Of a stretch of DNA of 64,000 nucleotides, positions 35,196 through 43,526 are shown in pieces. This DNA comes from Actinomycetota bacterium (GTDB lineage: Bacteria > Actinomycetota > Actinomycetes > Nanopelagicales > Nanopelagicaceae), in NCBI GenBank assembly GCA_009698615.1, contig WLPU01000001.1:124001-188000 (forward strand), read 5' to 3'. The notes under the pieces were generated by a model that ran no database searches, had not been told where the DNA came from, and saw nothing but the letters and a program-made list of their open reading frames with translations. The first letter of the stretch is position 1, and every line of letters starts with the position of its first letter. The translations under genes were made by a program, and so were the position numbers.

Positions 35196-36047
35196 TTATA
35201 GGTGGGGGAGCAAATAAAGCGATGCCTCTTTAACAATCAAGCCATCAACAATAAGGGATGCAAGGGCTTTCTCGATTTGTGAATCTTCATGCCACAGTGC
35301 CGTTAATTCTTTCTTGGTCAATGATGGGCTTTCGCGCAAAGCTTGCACAATCGTTCCGCGGCATTGCCTATCTGTTCCATGCCAACTCTGAGACTTTCTC
35401 ACCTTTGTTGATTTTGGGAAACTACTCTTACGCCATAAACACTGTGCCTTGATTGGGCAACTTTCACACTTGGGATTTTTCGCCGTACAGATGAGTGCTC
35501 CGAGTTCCATTGTTGCCGCAGCCCACAGATGTGCTCCTTCTTGCGGTAGTAGTTTTTCACGCAATTGCCGCTCAACTTTGCTAGGCGATGAGGTGGGAAA
35601 CTCATTCCCATCGATCGATCTAGAAAATAGGCGGCGGATATTAACATCGAGGACAACACTTCGTTCTTGAAATGCAAATGCTGCAATCGCAGCGGCGGTG
35701 TAATCACCAACACCAGGAAGAGTTCGAAGAGAGATTTCATCTCTTGGGACCACGCCCTTGAAATCTCGCGTGATGACCTTGGCACTTTCAAACAGGCGAA
35801 GGGCCCTGCGTGGATAGCCCAAGCGCCCCCATGCTGTAATTATTTCTGCTGGTGTTGCTTTTGCAAGCAATGCAGGTGTTGGCCATCGAAGCATCCATTC
35901 TTCCCATTTTGGTTGCACCCGAACAACAGGGGTTTGTTGCAACATGAATTCACTGACCATGACACCCCATGGCGTTGTGTTGCGCCAAGGAAGCTTTCTT
36001 TTATTTTCTGCAAACCAGGCAATTATCGGTTTTTCGAGCGCGTTCAT
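35196..36047 (-). CDS. mutY: A/G-specific adenine glycosylase
   Basis: MutY removes adenine mispaired with 8-oxoguanine. The 283 residues include the catalytic Glu segment VSEFMLQQTPVVRV, the HhH LRTLPGVGDYTAAAIAAFAF and the catalytic Asp in VVLDVNIRRLFSR. The 4Fe-4S cluster is CTAKNPKCESCPIKAQC (C-x6-C-x2-C-x5-C). The C-terminal NUDIX-like 8-oxoG-sensing domain of long MutY is missing; a short winged-helix-like tail (LTKKELTALWHEDSQIEKAL) takes its place. It starts within the radA stop (ATGA). Confidence 0.88.
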   Translation of the reverse strand: MNALEKPIIAWFAENKRKLPWRNTTPWGVMVSEFMLQQTPVVRVQPKWEEWMLRWPTPALLAKATPAEIITAWGRLGYPRRALRLFESAKVITRDFKGVVPRDEISLRTLPGVGDYTAAAIAAFAFQERSVVLDVNIRRLFSRSIDGNEFPTSSPSKVERQLREKLLPQEGAHLWAAATMELGALICTAKNPKCESCPIKAQCLWRKSSFPKSTKVRKSQSWHGTDRQCRGTIVQALRESPSLTKKELTALWHEDSQIEKALASLIVDGLIVKEASLYLLPHL

Positions 36048-37411
36048 TCTCCAGAAATCTTTACCCGGCTGAGTGCTTGGTCCAACCTAGAAACTTCTAC
36101 AACTTCCATTCCCTCGATTTTTGCATCACTACCCAGAGGCACAAGGGCACGTTTGAAACCAAGGCGAAACGCTTCTTGAAGTCGCCGATTTACACCGCTT
36201 ACTTTTCGAATTTCTCCTGCTAATCCAACTTCTCCGATAGCAACGAGGTCACTAGGAAGAGCTAATCCTTTCGCCGCTGAGGCAACAGCAAGTGCAAGCG
36301 CCAAGTCGGCGGCGGGCTCCGTCATTTTCATTCCACCAACAGTTGCGGCATAAACATCGCGCCCGCCAACTTTTACATGAGCCCGAAGTTCTAAGACTGC
36401 CAAGGTCATTGAAGTCCGCGCAGAATCTAGGCCAGAGACAACTCTTCGTGCATTGCCAAAATCATTTTCGCGACCTTGGCTGACCAAGGCTTGAATTTCA
36501 GCCAGCAATGGGCGTCTGCCTTCGAGAGTGACAGTGACACATGTGCCTGGAACTGGCTCGGCATGGCGAGATGTAAATAAACCGGTGGGATCCAAAACAG
36601 ATTCGATGCCAGTATCACTTAAGTCAAAACATCCAACTTCATCAGATGCACCAAATCTATTTTTGATTGCGCGAATCAGACGCAGTCTGGAATGTCGTTC
36701 GCCTTCAAATTGCAAAACTACATCCACGATGTGTTCGAGAAGTCGAGGTCCGGCTATCGAACCATCTTTAGTTACATGTCCGACTAAGAGCAAAGTGATA
36801 TCGCGATCTTTGCAAATTCGAATTAGCGCACCGGCAACCTCGCGCACTTGGGTTACGCCGCCTGGTGATCCGTCGGCAGTTGCACTGCCAATGGTTTGCA
36901 CCGAATCGATGATCACCAATTGCGGCTTAACCGCATCAATGTGCGCGATTACAGCGCCAAGGTCAGTTTCGGAAGCAAGAAAAAGTTGAGGGTCTATGGC
37001 CTTTATGCGTTCTGCTCGAAGTCGAACTTGAGATGCTGATTCTTCTCCGCTGATATAGAGAGCCGGTATTCCTTTAGAGGCAGTTTGCGCAGCAACTGAA
37101 AGAAGTAGCGTTGATTTACCGACCCCAGGTTCGCCTGCTAATAAAATTGCAGCTCCAGGTACTAAGCCGCCGCCCAATACTCGATCTAGTTCTAGTACTC
37201 CTGTCGGGCGTGCATGTGCTGCTGATAAATCCACATCACCGATGGGTGTTGCCTTATTGGTAACCGAACCGGGAACAAGTGAGAGTTTTTTCGGTGCTGA
37301 TATTTCCTCGACTGTTCCCCAAGCTTGGCATTCGCCACAACGACCGACCCATTTTTGCGAGGTCCAGCCGCATTCAACGCAGCGAAATGGATCTTTTTCG
37401 GGCTTGGCCAT
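36044..37411 (-). CDS. radA: DNA repair protein RadA
   Basis: RadA is a RecA-like branch-migration helicase for recombination intermediates. The 455 residues have an N-terminal zinc finger (CVECG..CGECQAWGTVEE), Walker A AGEPGVGKSTLLLSV, the RadA-specific IKNRFGASDEVGCF motif and a C-terminal Lon-like domain. ATG 37411 is preceded by a TAGGCT -10 with 6-nt spacing. It forms an operon with mutY. The disA gene often found near radA in actinobacteria is not here. Confidence 0.95.
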   Translation of the reverse strand: MAKPEKDPFRCVECGWTSQKWVGRCGECQAWGTVEEISAPKKLSLVPGSVTNKATPIGDVDLSAAHARPTGVLELDRVLGGGLVPGAAILLAGEPGVGKSTLLLSVAAQTASKGIPALYISGEESASQVRLRAERIKAIDPQLFLASETDLGAVIAHIDAVKPQLVIIDSVQTIGSATADGSPGGVTQVREVAGALIRICKDRDITLLLVGHVTKDGSIAGPRLLEHIVDVVLQFEGERHSRLRLIRAIKNRFGASDEVGCFDLSDTGIESVLDPTGLFTSRHAEPVPGTCVTVTLEGRRPLLAEIQALVSQGRENDFGNARRVVSGLDSARTSMTLAVLELRAHVKVGGRDVYAATVGGMKMTEPAADLALALAVASAAKGLALPSDLVAIGEVGLAGEIRKVSGVNRRLQEAFRLGFKRALVPLGSDAKIEGMEVVEVSRLDQALSRVKISGE

Positions 37412-37417
37412 GGGTAG

Positions 37418-37423
37418 AGCCTA
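37418..37423 (-). promoter_or_regulatory. -10 of leaderless radA promoter
   Basis: TAGGCT (minus strand) ends exactly 6 nt before ATG 37411, and no Shine-Dalgarno is present. Confidence 0.55.
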
Positions 37424-37437
37424 GAGCGAAGGACTGA

Positions 37438-38247
37438 CTATTTCTTCGCGGCCAAGGTAGCCGGGTGTTGAATAACAAAGAGGGGGAGTTTGCGCTTCTC
37501 GAGATCGGCGATTGCAGCACTTCGAGCATCGCAATAGCGAGCCAAAATGTCGTATGCATCCTGACCCATCAAGGCAATGAGTTCGGTGCGATTGGATATA
37601 TAGACAGGTTTGATGCCAACGTGTGCCTCAGTATTGCTGGTGCAGTACCAATCAAAATCTTCGCCGCCATCGCCCCATGCAAGGCGCTCATACTCACCAA
37701 TGACGGTGATGGAATATTCGCGCTCGCCAACTTCGCGGGTTTCAAAACTGCGACGAAGTGGAAGCTGCCAACACACATCGGGTTTGGTATCTACAAAGTG
37801 ACGGTTTTCCTTTTCAGCTAAATGGTGGAGCACGCAACCAAAAGATCCAGTGAAACCTGGGGCTGTGTAACCTTTTCGATTGAGGAAAATACAAGAATCC
37901 TGAATAGTTTTAGTCTTACGTTCTCCATCGCTATCTTTATCGCTAATTTGTAATTTTCCACCAGACTTCTTTGGTTGTGCCTCGGCATAAAATTGCCACA
38001 TTTCTGGTGTGAGATCGCGAGCAGCTTTCATCACACGCTCTTCGTCATCTTCATCGGAATACATTGCACCTTCAGTGCAGCAGCCATCATTGGGGCGATC
38101 GGCAAATACACCCTTGCAGCCATCTCCGTAAATACAGGTCCAAAATGAGGTCAACCAAGTGAGGTCACACTTGAAGATCTCAGCCTCGTCATTGGGGTCA
38201 GCAAACTCAATCCAATCGCGGGCAAATCCCGACTTTAGTTCAGACAT
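37438..38247 (-). CDS. Conserved cysteine-rich cytoplasmic protein, function unknown
   Basis: This 269-residue soluble protein carries cysteines spread in a metal-site manner: FKCDLTWLTSFWTCIYGDGCKG, NDGCCTEGA, DSCIFLN, FGCVLHH, DVCWQLPLRR and WYCTSN. The CC pair and several single Cys suggest a zinc or iron-sulfur site. It resembles conserved actinobacterial uncharacterised proteins encoded near radA/mutY, perhaps of the DUF3109 type, but I am not certain. A TAGGCT -10 lies 8 nt before the ATG. It is the gene upstream of radA on the same strand and divergent from proC. Confidence 0.65.
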   Translation of the reverse strand: MSELKSGFARDWIEFADPNDEAEIFKCDLTWLTSFWTCIYGDGCKGVFADRPNDGCCTEGAMYSDEDDEERVMKAARDLTPEMWQFYAEAQPKKSGGKLQISDKDSDGERKTKTIQDSCIFLNRKGYTAPGFTGSFGCVLHHLAEKENRHFVDTKPDVCWQLPLRRSFETREVGEREYSITVIGEYERLAWGDGGEDFDWYCTSNTEAHVGIKPVYISNRTELIALMGQDAYDILARYCDARSAAIADLEKRKLPLFVIQHPATLAAKK

Positions 38248-38255
38248 AGTTTCAG

Positions 38256-38261
38256 AGCCTA
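38256..38261 (-). promoter_or_regulatory. -10 for the cysteine-rich protein gene
   Basis: TAGGCT (minus strand) ends 8 nt before ATG 38247; no Shine-Dalgarno. Confidence 0.45.
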
Positions 38262-38296
38262 CGGGCTATTGAGTTAATACGCACATCCGTTACGGG

Positions 38297-38302
38297 TAAC
38301 CT
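38297..38302 (+). promoter_or_regulatory. -10 of leaderless proC promoter
   Basis: TAACCT ends 6 nt before ATG 38309. A partial -35 (TTAATA, 38274-38279) sits at 17-bp spacing. Confidence 0.6.
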
Positions 38303-38308
38303 TGCTTC

Positions 38309-39121
38309 ATGACGAATCATCCAAGACCTCAAGTGATTGGTGTTATTGGCGCCGGCATCATGGGCGAAGCGCTGATTAGCGGCTTGATTTTATCTGGAGT
38401 AAGTCCCTCAGCGATCACCATCGCAGAAAAACGACAAGAACGTGCAGATGAACTCACCGCTCGCTATGGAATTTCACTTGCCCCCTTGGAGAACGTTGCG
38501 AAATCGAGTGATGCGCTGCTACTCGTTGTGAAACCGCAAGACATGGCTGGTGTACTTGCTGCGATTGCGCCGTCCATTCGACCCGAAACCCTGGTCGTCT
38601 CATTTGCTGCAGGCAAAAAGATCTCTTTCATCGATGAAGGTCTAGGTGGGGGCAACCCCATTATTCGAGTTATGCCAAATACCCCGACTTTAGTTGGCGA
38701 GGGTATGGCAGCAATGTCAATCGGCCATCGAGTGAGTGCTTCACAATCTGATTTTGTAAGGGGATTCCTCGCCTCAACTGGACGAGTTGTCGAAGTCGTT
38801 GAGCAATTACAAGATGCCGTAACCGCAGTAAGTGGATCAGGTCCTGCATATTTCTTTGCATTTGTTGAATCCATGATTGCCGGCGGCATTGACATGGGAC
38901 TTTCGCCCGAAGTTGCAACAGAACTCACAGTACAGACAATGGTAGGAGCTGCAAAACTGCTAGCTACATCGGGAAAATCAGCTACTACGCTCCGTGAGAA
39001 CGTCACCAGTCCTAATGGCACAACTGCCGCAGCGCTTGCCTCATTTTCGCAATCTCAACTTGAAGATAGTGTTAAGAAAGCAATGATCGCGGCGCGAAAT
39101 CGTTCGCAAGAATTAGCGTAA
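38309..39121 (+). CDS. proC: Pyrroline-5-carboxylate reductase
   Basis: ProC makes proline from pyrroline-5-carboxylate with NAD(P)H. The 270 residues include the Rossmann GVIGAGIMGEALISGLI, LLVVKPQDM, VIRVMPNTPTLVGEGM-type segment (here IIRVMPNTPTLVGEG), TAVSGSGPAYFFAFVESM and the closing ENVTSPNGTTAAAL. It has a leaderless promoter. The proC, then bS22, order agrees with other actinobacteria. Confidence 0.95.
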   Translation: MTNHPRPQVIGVIGAGIMGEALISGLILSGVSPSAITIAEKRQERADELTARYGISLAPLENVAKSSDALLLVVKPQDMAGVLAAIAPSIRPETLVVSFAAGKKISFIDEGLGGGNPIIRVMPNTPTLVGEGMAAMSIGHRVSASQSDFVRGFLASTGRVVEVVEQLQDAVTAVSGSGPAYFFAFVESMIAGGIDMGLSPEVATELTVQTMVGAAKLLATSGKSATTLRENVTSPNGTTAAALASFSQSQLEDSVKKAMIAARNRSQELA

Positions 39122-39131
39122 AAGTTTCGCA

Positions 39132-40376
39132 GTGAAGCGCACTCCGTTATTGCTTCTCGTCATATTCGCTCTGCTGTTTTATGTTGCACCTGCCCACGCC
39201 GCTCTCAAGTCAGTCTCGGTTACACCCCTGGCACAGTTGGCTGTGATACCTACTGGAGATGATGTTGCAGGAATGCTAGTGGCAGGTAAATTTATTTACA
39301 TTTATGGCACCTCTGGCAGCAACGCCTTTGTGCGCTCAATAGATGGCCAAGGCGTTGTTAATTGGACACTCTCCCTTGATACAGGAGCAGATGAAATATC
39401 GACCGCTGTAACACGAGATACAGCAGGAAATATTTGGGTTTTTGGAAGTGCGAGCAAAACTAGTGGAGTAAGCCCAACCCCAAGTCAAACTCCTTCTGCC
39501 AGTGCGTCAACTATGACTTCGCTCCTCAACCCAGATGGAGTGGTGCTAGATCCAGAAGTTGCGTTGCGCAACGACTTGAATACTTTGGTTGCCTGGAAGG
39601 TTTCACCGACGGGTGTATTGCTCTCCACGTTTACTACCGATTTTGGCCAACCGGTATTAGCGCGCGCAGCAGTGGAGTCATTAGGAACGGTCTCAGTTGT
39701 TGGTTTAACGACCACCACCATGGGTAGTGTCGGGTTTTTCGTTCAGTCCGATGCAATCGGAAACTTTGCTAAGCCTTTGTTTATCGGAAAAGCTGACACA
39801 GATATAAATTCTTTAGCGAAAAGATCAGATGGATCATTTGTGCTTGCGGGAGCTAGCAGTGAAGTCTTGGGCGGAAAATCCCTGAAAGGGGTTCGCGATG
39901 GAGTCATTGTAAGAATCGTCAAGAATAAGATTGTTTCAGTAGTTCGAAGCTCCAACATTAAAGCGACTCGCTCCTGGCAAAATACTTCAAACTCATTATT
40001 TTTTGGCGGTAGTGCAGCCGCAAGTGGAAAAAATGAAGCAGTCGCAACAAAATTTGCCGTTAATGCAAACGGGGTTGTACCGACTTGGACGGTACGTTTT
40101 CCAGCTCAAGGCCCCGCAATTACAACTGATGTATCTGCGACTTCACACGCGATGACCTTTTCGTCAATAAGTGCCATTCCGGGTGTTGTAGGTTGGAAGC
40201 CAAGTAAGGGCCAGACGGTGACTTTGATTTATGATGCTAAATGGGCTGTGAAAGGGGCATATAGCTCATTGCTTCTTTCAAACCCGATTGATGCGGGTTT
40301 TAGTAATGATTTAGGTCTTGTCGTGCTCGAATCAGGCGCATTTGGCGTTTCGATTTTTCATGCACTTACAAGGTAA
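39132..40376 (+). CDS. Secreted protein, probable beta-propeller-like, function unknown
   Basis: This 414-residue exported protein has a signal peptide (LLLLVIFALLFYVAPAHA). It has repeated beta-strand units such as GMLVAGKFIYIYGTSGSNAFVRSID, TRDTAGNIWVFGSA and KRSDGSFVLAGASSE, suggesting a propeller. A short Ser/Thr/Pro linker (SPTPSQTPSASAS) occurs at about residue 115. No enzyme motif is seen. It starts at a GTG 10 bp after proC and precedes the bS22 gene. Confidence 0.65.
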   Translation: MKRTPLLLLVIFALLFYVAPAHAALKSVSVTPLAQLAVIPTGDDVAGMLVAGKFIYIYGTSGSNAFVRSIDGQGVVNWTLSLDTGADEISTAVTRDTAGNIWVFGSASKTSGVSPTPSQTPSASASTMTSLLNPDGVVLDPEVALRNDLNTLVAWKVSPTGVLLSTFTTDFGQPVLARAAVESLGTVSVVGLTTTTMGSVGFFVQSDAIGNFAKPLFIGKADTDINSLAKRSDGSFVLAGASSEVLGGKSLKGVRDGVIVRIVKNKIVSVVRSSNIKATRSWQNTSNSLFFGGSAAASGKNEAVATKFAVNANGVVPTWTVRFPAQGPAITTDVSATSHAMTFSSISAIPGVVGWKPSKGQTVTLIYDAKWAVKGAYSSLLLSNPIDAGFSNDLGLVVLESGAFGVSIFHALTR

Positions 40377-40427
40377 CCTAACCTCCCTAGGGCTCGAGGC
40401 TCTAACTGTAGAAGGAGATCGTGGCGT

Positions 40428-40529
40428 ATGGGTTCAGTAATCAAGAAGCGACGTAAGCGGATGGCTAAGAAGAAGCATAAGAAACTTCTGAAAAAGACTC
40501 GCATCCAGCGTCGTAACGCCAAGAAGTAA
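40428..40529 (+). CDS. Small ribosomal protein bS22 (AURKAIP1/COX24 domain)
   Basis: This 33-codon gene is too short for the ORF track. The product [16 protein letters not shown]... is nearly all Lys/Arg and follows the mycobacterial 30S protein bS22, encoded near proC in mycobacteria too. AAGGAG lies about 10 nt before the ATG. A GTG only 3 nt after that site opens an 11-codon frame that overlaps the gene, an alternative use of the same ribosome binding site. A shared hairpin terminator follows the stop directly. Confidence 0.92.
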   Translation: MGSVIKKRRKRMAKKKHKKLLKKTRIQRRNAKK

Positions 40530-40561
40530 CTCTCTTTTCCTTAGACCTTTATTAAAGAGAG
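40530..40561. terminator. Bidirectional terminator between bS22 and the metalloprotease gene
   Basis: Perfect 8-bp arms CTCTCTTT and AAAGAGAG with a 16-nt loop. It starts just past the bS22 stop and includes the last codons and stop of the convergent gene. Confidence 0.6.
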
Positions 40562-42922
40562 CTTTCCTGCAATTGACGCCACAATAAAGCGGTCCTTATT
40601 TATTATCACCCAATTGCTTTGCATTCGTTGAGCGTCAAGCGCGCTAGAAATAAATTTAATTGAAGGCTTTGAAAGTTGGGGAACTAAGTCAAAAGCGCAA
40701 AGTCTATTTTGGCATCCAAAGAGCATTGTTTTGGCATCAACGCTCATCGGGAATGTAGGAGCACCGAAACCTTCAGCGGTCACCGTCGTCATCACCGATG
40801 GGTTATTCAAATTAACCCAACGCAGTTGATTAGGGTTTGGAATTGTTAAACTCGAAGCAGTGAGCCATGCAGCGATGATGCCATCAGCACTTTTATTCAG
40901 CGAGACGTCATATCCGACTACTGCGGTTTCAACGCTTGAAGTATCTAAAGTTTGGTAGGACCAATCCAACTTTGAAGCCGAACTTCGCGTTGCTAGTCGA
41001 ATTTCTCCGGCGATCATGACCTTTTGCTGATTGAGACCGATTACGGAGTCGTAGAGAACTGAAACCTTCGCACCCACTGTGACCGCACGAATATGAAACG
41101 CTACATCTCCAGTTGTGCGTCCATCAGTTTTGCGATCTCCGTCTACGAGGTCATAGATCCATTGTCCACTTGAACCTTTGACCGCTCCCAACAGAATGCC
41201 TTGACTTTCATCGCGGTAGAAAACCTGAATTCCGCTGGCAGTGATTGCACAAGCATTACTTGCGCTGACATCACTTGCGGTGCGCACGCGATCTGGTTGA
41301 TCGTAGGGTTGAACGACCGGACCATTTCCATCAACAATTTCATATTTAAATCCGAGATTGTCATAGGTGGCATAGCGCAAATCTTTGTCTATTAAATCAG
41401 AGTAAAAGATGTGCAAGATTTGCTTTGTTCCAACTCCGCTAATGCAAGCCGAGACTGGACCTGATACATCGTGTCCGGTGCGGCCTGCAGTCCCGCCACG
41501 ACCATCGACTAGAACTTTTTTCCAAACCCTGCCTGTCCAGAGCGCTAGTTTTACAGTGCCACTCTTCTTATCCGTGTAAACAATCGCTGGTTGATTTCGA
41601 AAGGAAGTTACGACGTTAAATCTTCCATCTGCCAAGGAGTCCAGAGCTGTCACAGCAAGCGCAGCTTGTGGTGTTACAGCATTTGTGAGGGCAGGATCTG
41701 AAGGCCCTAATGAATTCTTAGCGGTAATTGAAAAGGAGTAACTGGTGCCATTTTTGAGTGAGGGGATGAGAACAGGACTTGATGTAGTCGTGACGACTTC
41801 ACCTGTTTTGGTGTTCTTAACAAGATATTCGCTAATTTGAGCTGTCCGGACATTGGCTGGAAGATCAAATGAAACTACGGCGGATTTATCACCAATGATG
41901 GCCACAGGATTTCTCGGTGGCGATGGAAGCATGATTGCGATTCCAACTGGCGGCTTATTTCTTAAGTCATCCATCATTGCTAGAAGCAGTGGACCCGGGC
42001 CTTGAAAGACTTCGCCGGCATCTAAGTTTGGTGTCATTACAGAATCTAGCCCCGAGGATGAATATGTTTTTTCATCTAAATGACTTACTGAAGAACCATC
42101 TTCATATCGGGTAGGCGAATACAACAATGGCTTCACTCCACCGTTGGCCTTGATGCCGAGCGGGCCCGACCAAACCAATGGACCAGTAAGGGCAAGACCG
42201 AGTTCAAGTGATGGTGATGGCAAGTCAGATAAACGTCTTGCATCCGGCACTTGTACGTAAGCATCGTATGCAGTGGGCTGATCGATGCTTCCATATCTGA
42301 AGTATGTGTCGTAAGAATCAGTGGATAGAAAACCAAGGCCATGGCCAAGTTCATGAATAAAAACTGATTCGAGGTCGTACTCTGTTTTAGTTGGAGCACC
42401 ATCATTTCGCTGGTCCCAATTTGCAGATGAATTAACTTGTATGACAATTTCGGCATTGTTCTTATCGAGGTCTTGTCCCGCCAACGCATTAGCGAGTGCG
42501 GAGGGGTACCAGAGGGTTGGATCTGGCGCATTGGCAAAATTTAAGAAATAGTTTCCAGGACGAGCACTTCCAAGGACCCCATAAGAAGATGATCGCCCCC
42601 ACGTTGCATCGACGCTAATGGGGACTTTAGAAACAAAATTCGCAGACCAAATATCTATTGCAGCTTGGACATCATTCTTTGCCCACACCGGAAAGTTCTT
42701 ATAGTTAACGACGAAAGTGCTCTTTGGATCTAGATGCACCCCACCGGATGTACGAGCTAAAGCGGTCTTAGTGGCTGGTCCGGCGTAAACATGTCCCCAT
42801 ACAGTTGAGGGACGTTCGTGCATTTGAGAAAGAGCGCTTGCTTGTGGCGCACTAAGAATTCCCGCAAGAAGGGCAACGAGTGCGACCTTGATGGGAATTG
42901 AGGGGGAGCGCCTAATTTTCAT
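40541..42922 (-). CDS. Large secreted metalloprotease-like protein with FN3 and repeat domains
   Basis: From ATG 42922 the protein has 793 residues. It has a signal peptide (about 1-33, APQASA) and a zinc-protease domain with HELGHGLGFLSTDSYD at about residue 195. A fibronectin III-like module (about 350-440, KSAVVSFDLPANVRTAQISE) follows, then a long C-terminal region with repeated VDGxG..GRT/VRT..DVS units suggesting a propeller. The HExxHxxG core is intact, but metzincin position 11 is Ser; an Asp comes two residues later, so the third ligand is unclear. No terminal anchor is seen. The track start overlaps the divergent gene; TACGGT 8 nt before ATG 42922 supports this start. Confidence 0.78.
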   Translation of the reverse strand: MKIRRSPSIPIKVALVALLAGILSAPQASALSQMHERPSTVWGHVYAGPATKTALARTSGGVHLDPKSTFVVNYKNFPVWAKNDVQAAIDIWSANFVSKVPISVDATWGRSSSYGVLGSARPGNYFLNFANAPDPTLWYPSALANALAGQDLDKNNAEIVIQVNSSANWDQRNDGAPTKTEYDLESVFIHELGHGLGFLSTDSYDTYFRYGSIDQPTAYDAYVQVPDARRLSDLPSPSLELGLALTGPLVWSGPLGIKANGGVKPLLYSPTRYEDGSSVSHLDEKTYSSSGLDSVMTPNLDAGEVFQGPGPLLLAMMDDLRNKPPVGIAIMLPSPPRNPVAIIGDKSAVVSFDLPANVRTAQISEYLVKNTKTGEVVTTTSSPVLIPSLKNGTSYSFSITAKNSLGPSDPALTNAVTPQAALAVTALDSLADGRFNVVTSFRNQPAIVYTDKKSGTVKLALWTGRVWKKVLVDGRGGTAGRTGHDVSGPVSACISGVGTKQILHIFYSDLIDKDLRYATYDNLGFKYEIVDGNGPVVQPYDQPDRVRTASDVSASNACAITASGIQVFYRDESQGILLGAVKGSSGQWIYDLVDGDRKTDGRTTGDVAFHIRAVTVGAKVSVLYDSVIGLNQQKVMIAGEIRLATRSSASKLDWSYQTLDTSSVETAVVGYDVSLNKSADGIIAAWLTASSLTIPNPNQLRWVNLNNPSVMTTVTAEGFGAPTFPMSVDAKTMLFGCQNRLCAFDLVPQLSKPSIKFISSALDAQRMQSNWVIINKDRFIVASIAGKLSLIKV

Positions 42923-42930
42923 ATTGCCGA

Positions 42931-42936
42931 ACCGTA
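42931..42936 (-). promoter_or_regulatory. -10 for the metalloprotease gene
   Basis: TACGGT (minus strand) ends 8 nt before ATG 42922; no Shine-Dalgarno is visible. Confidence 0.4.
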
Positions 42937-42957
42937 TCAGGATGAGATGATCAGTCC

Positions 42958-43272
42958 ATGGCCACCGATTCCGAAGACGTATTTGCCAGAGTGCGACGAG
43001 AGCTTTCACCCGTTTTCGACTCCTCAGGCGATTCTCACGTTTCGCAAGTGACTTTGGACGAAGCCCGGGCCGATCTTGCACGGGCCATTAGCAGAATTAC
43101 TCATGGCGCACTTTCTGAAAAGTTTGGACCACTGGTGGGGACGATTACCGAAACTACAGTTGTCTCGGTTCTTAAAGATCTCGAATCAAATCTATATAGA
43201 GCAAAAGGTGACTTTACTTTAGTTGCACAAGAGTTAATTGATCGCGCGGTTACTAAGCGAAAGAAGAAGTAA
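42958..43272 (+). CDS. Small helical protein, function unknown
   Basis: This 104-residue soluble, predominantly helical protein has alternating charged and hydrophobic residues (SQVTLDEARADLARAISRITHG; TTVVSVLKDLESNLYRAKGD) and a basic tail KRKKK that might bind nucleic acid. No family is recognised. It overlaps the glutaredoxin-like gene by one base (TAATG), so they are coupled. It is divergent from the metalloprotease gene with 35 bp between starts. Confidence 0.6.
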   Translation: MATDSEDVFARVRRELSPVFDSSGDSHVSQVTLDEARADLARAISRITHGALSEKFGPLVGTITETTVVSVLKDLESNLYRAKGDFTLVAQELIDRAVTKRKKK

Positions 43273-43526
43273 TGCGTAACGTAATTACGATCTACTCTCG
43301 CCAAAACTGCCACCTGTGTGATGTCGCGTTGACACAGTTAGAGCAACTTCAGAAAGAATTAGATTTTGATCTTGATAAGATTTTCATTGATAAAAACCCG
43401 CAATTAGAAAAAGAATATGGGGAGCAAGTTCCTGTTATTTTGATAGACGGAAAACAACATGATTTTTTCAGAGTGGATCCAGTGAGGTTTAGATCTTCCC
43501 TTGAAAAACATCGTCAGCATCAATAA
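43272..43526 (+). CDS. Glutaredoxin-like thiol protein (DUF836 type)
   Basis: This 84-residue thioredoxin-fold protein has an N-terminal redox motif in YSRQNCHLCDVALTQLEQL, the cis-Pro loop EQVPVILIDG and a C-terminal helix RFRSSLEKH. It would reduce disulfides in the cytoplasm. A similar short gene lies upstream of serB1-type/HAD and hem genes in other actinobacteria. The last 38 bp overlap the 3' end of the convergent XPB gene. Confidence 0.82.
   Translation: MRNVITIYSRQNCHLCDVALTQLEQLQKELDFDLDKIFIDKNPQLEKEYGEQVPVILIDGKQHDFFRVDPVRFRSSLEKHRQHQ

Noticed and set aside
36528-36989. 153-codon plus-strand ORF opposite radA
   Set aside because: Shadow of the RadA ATPase domain.
38464-39021. 185-codon minus-strand ORF opposite proC
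   Set aside because: Antisense shadow of a clearly coding gene; the translation is Ser/Thr/Pro-rich with no domain pattern.
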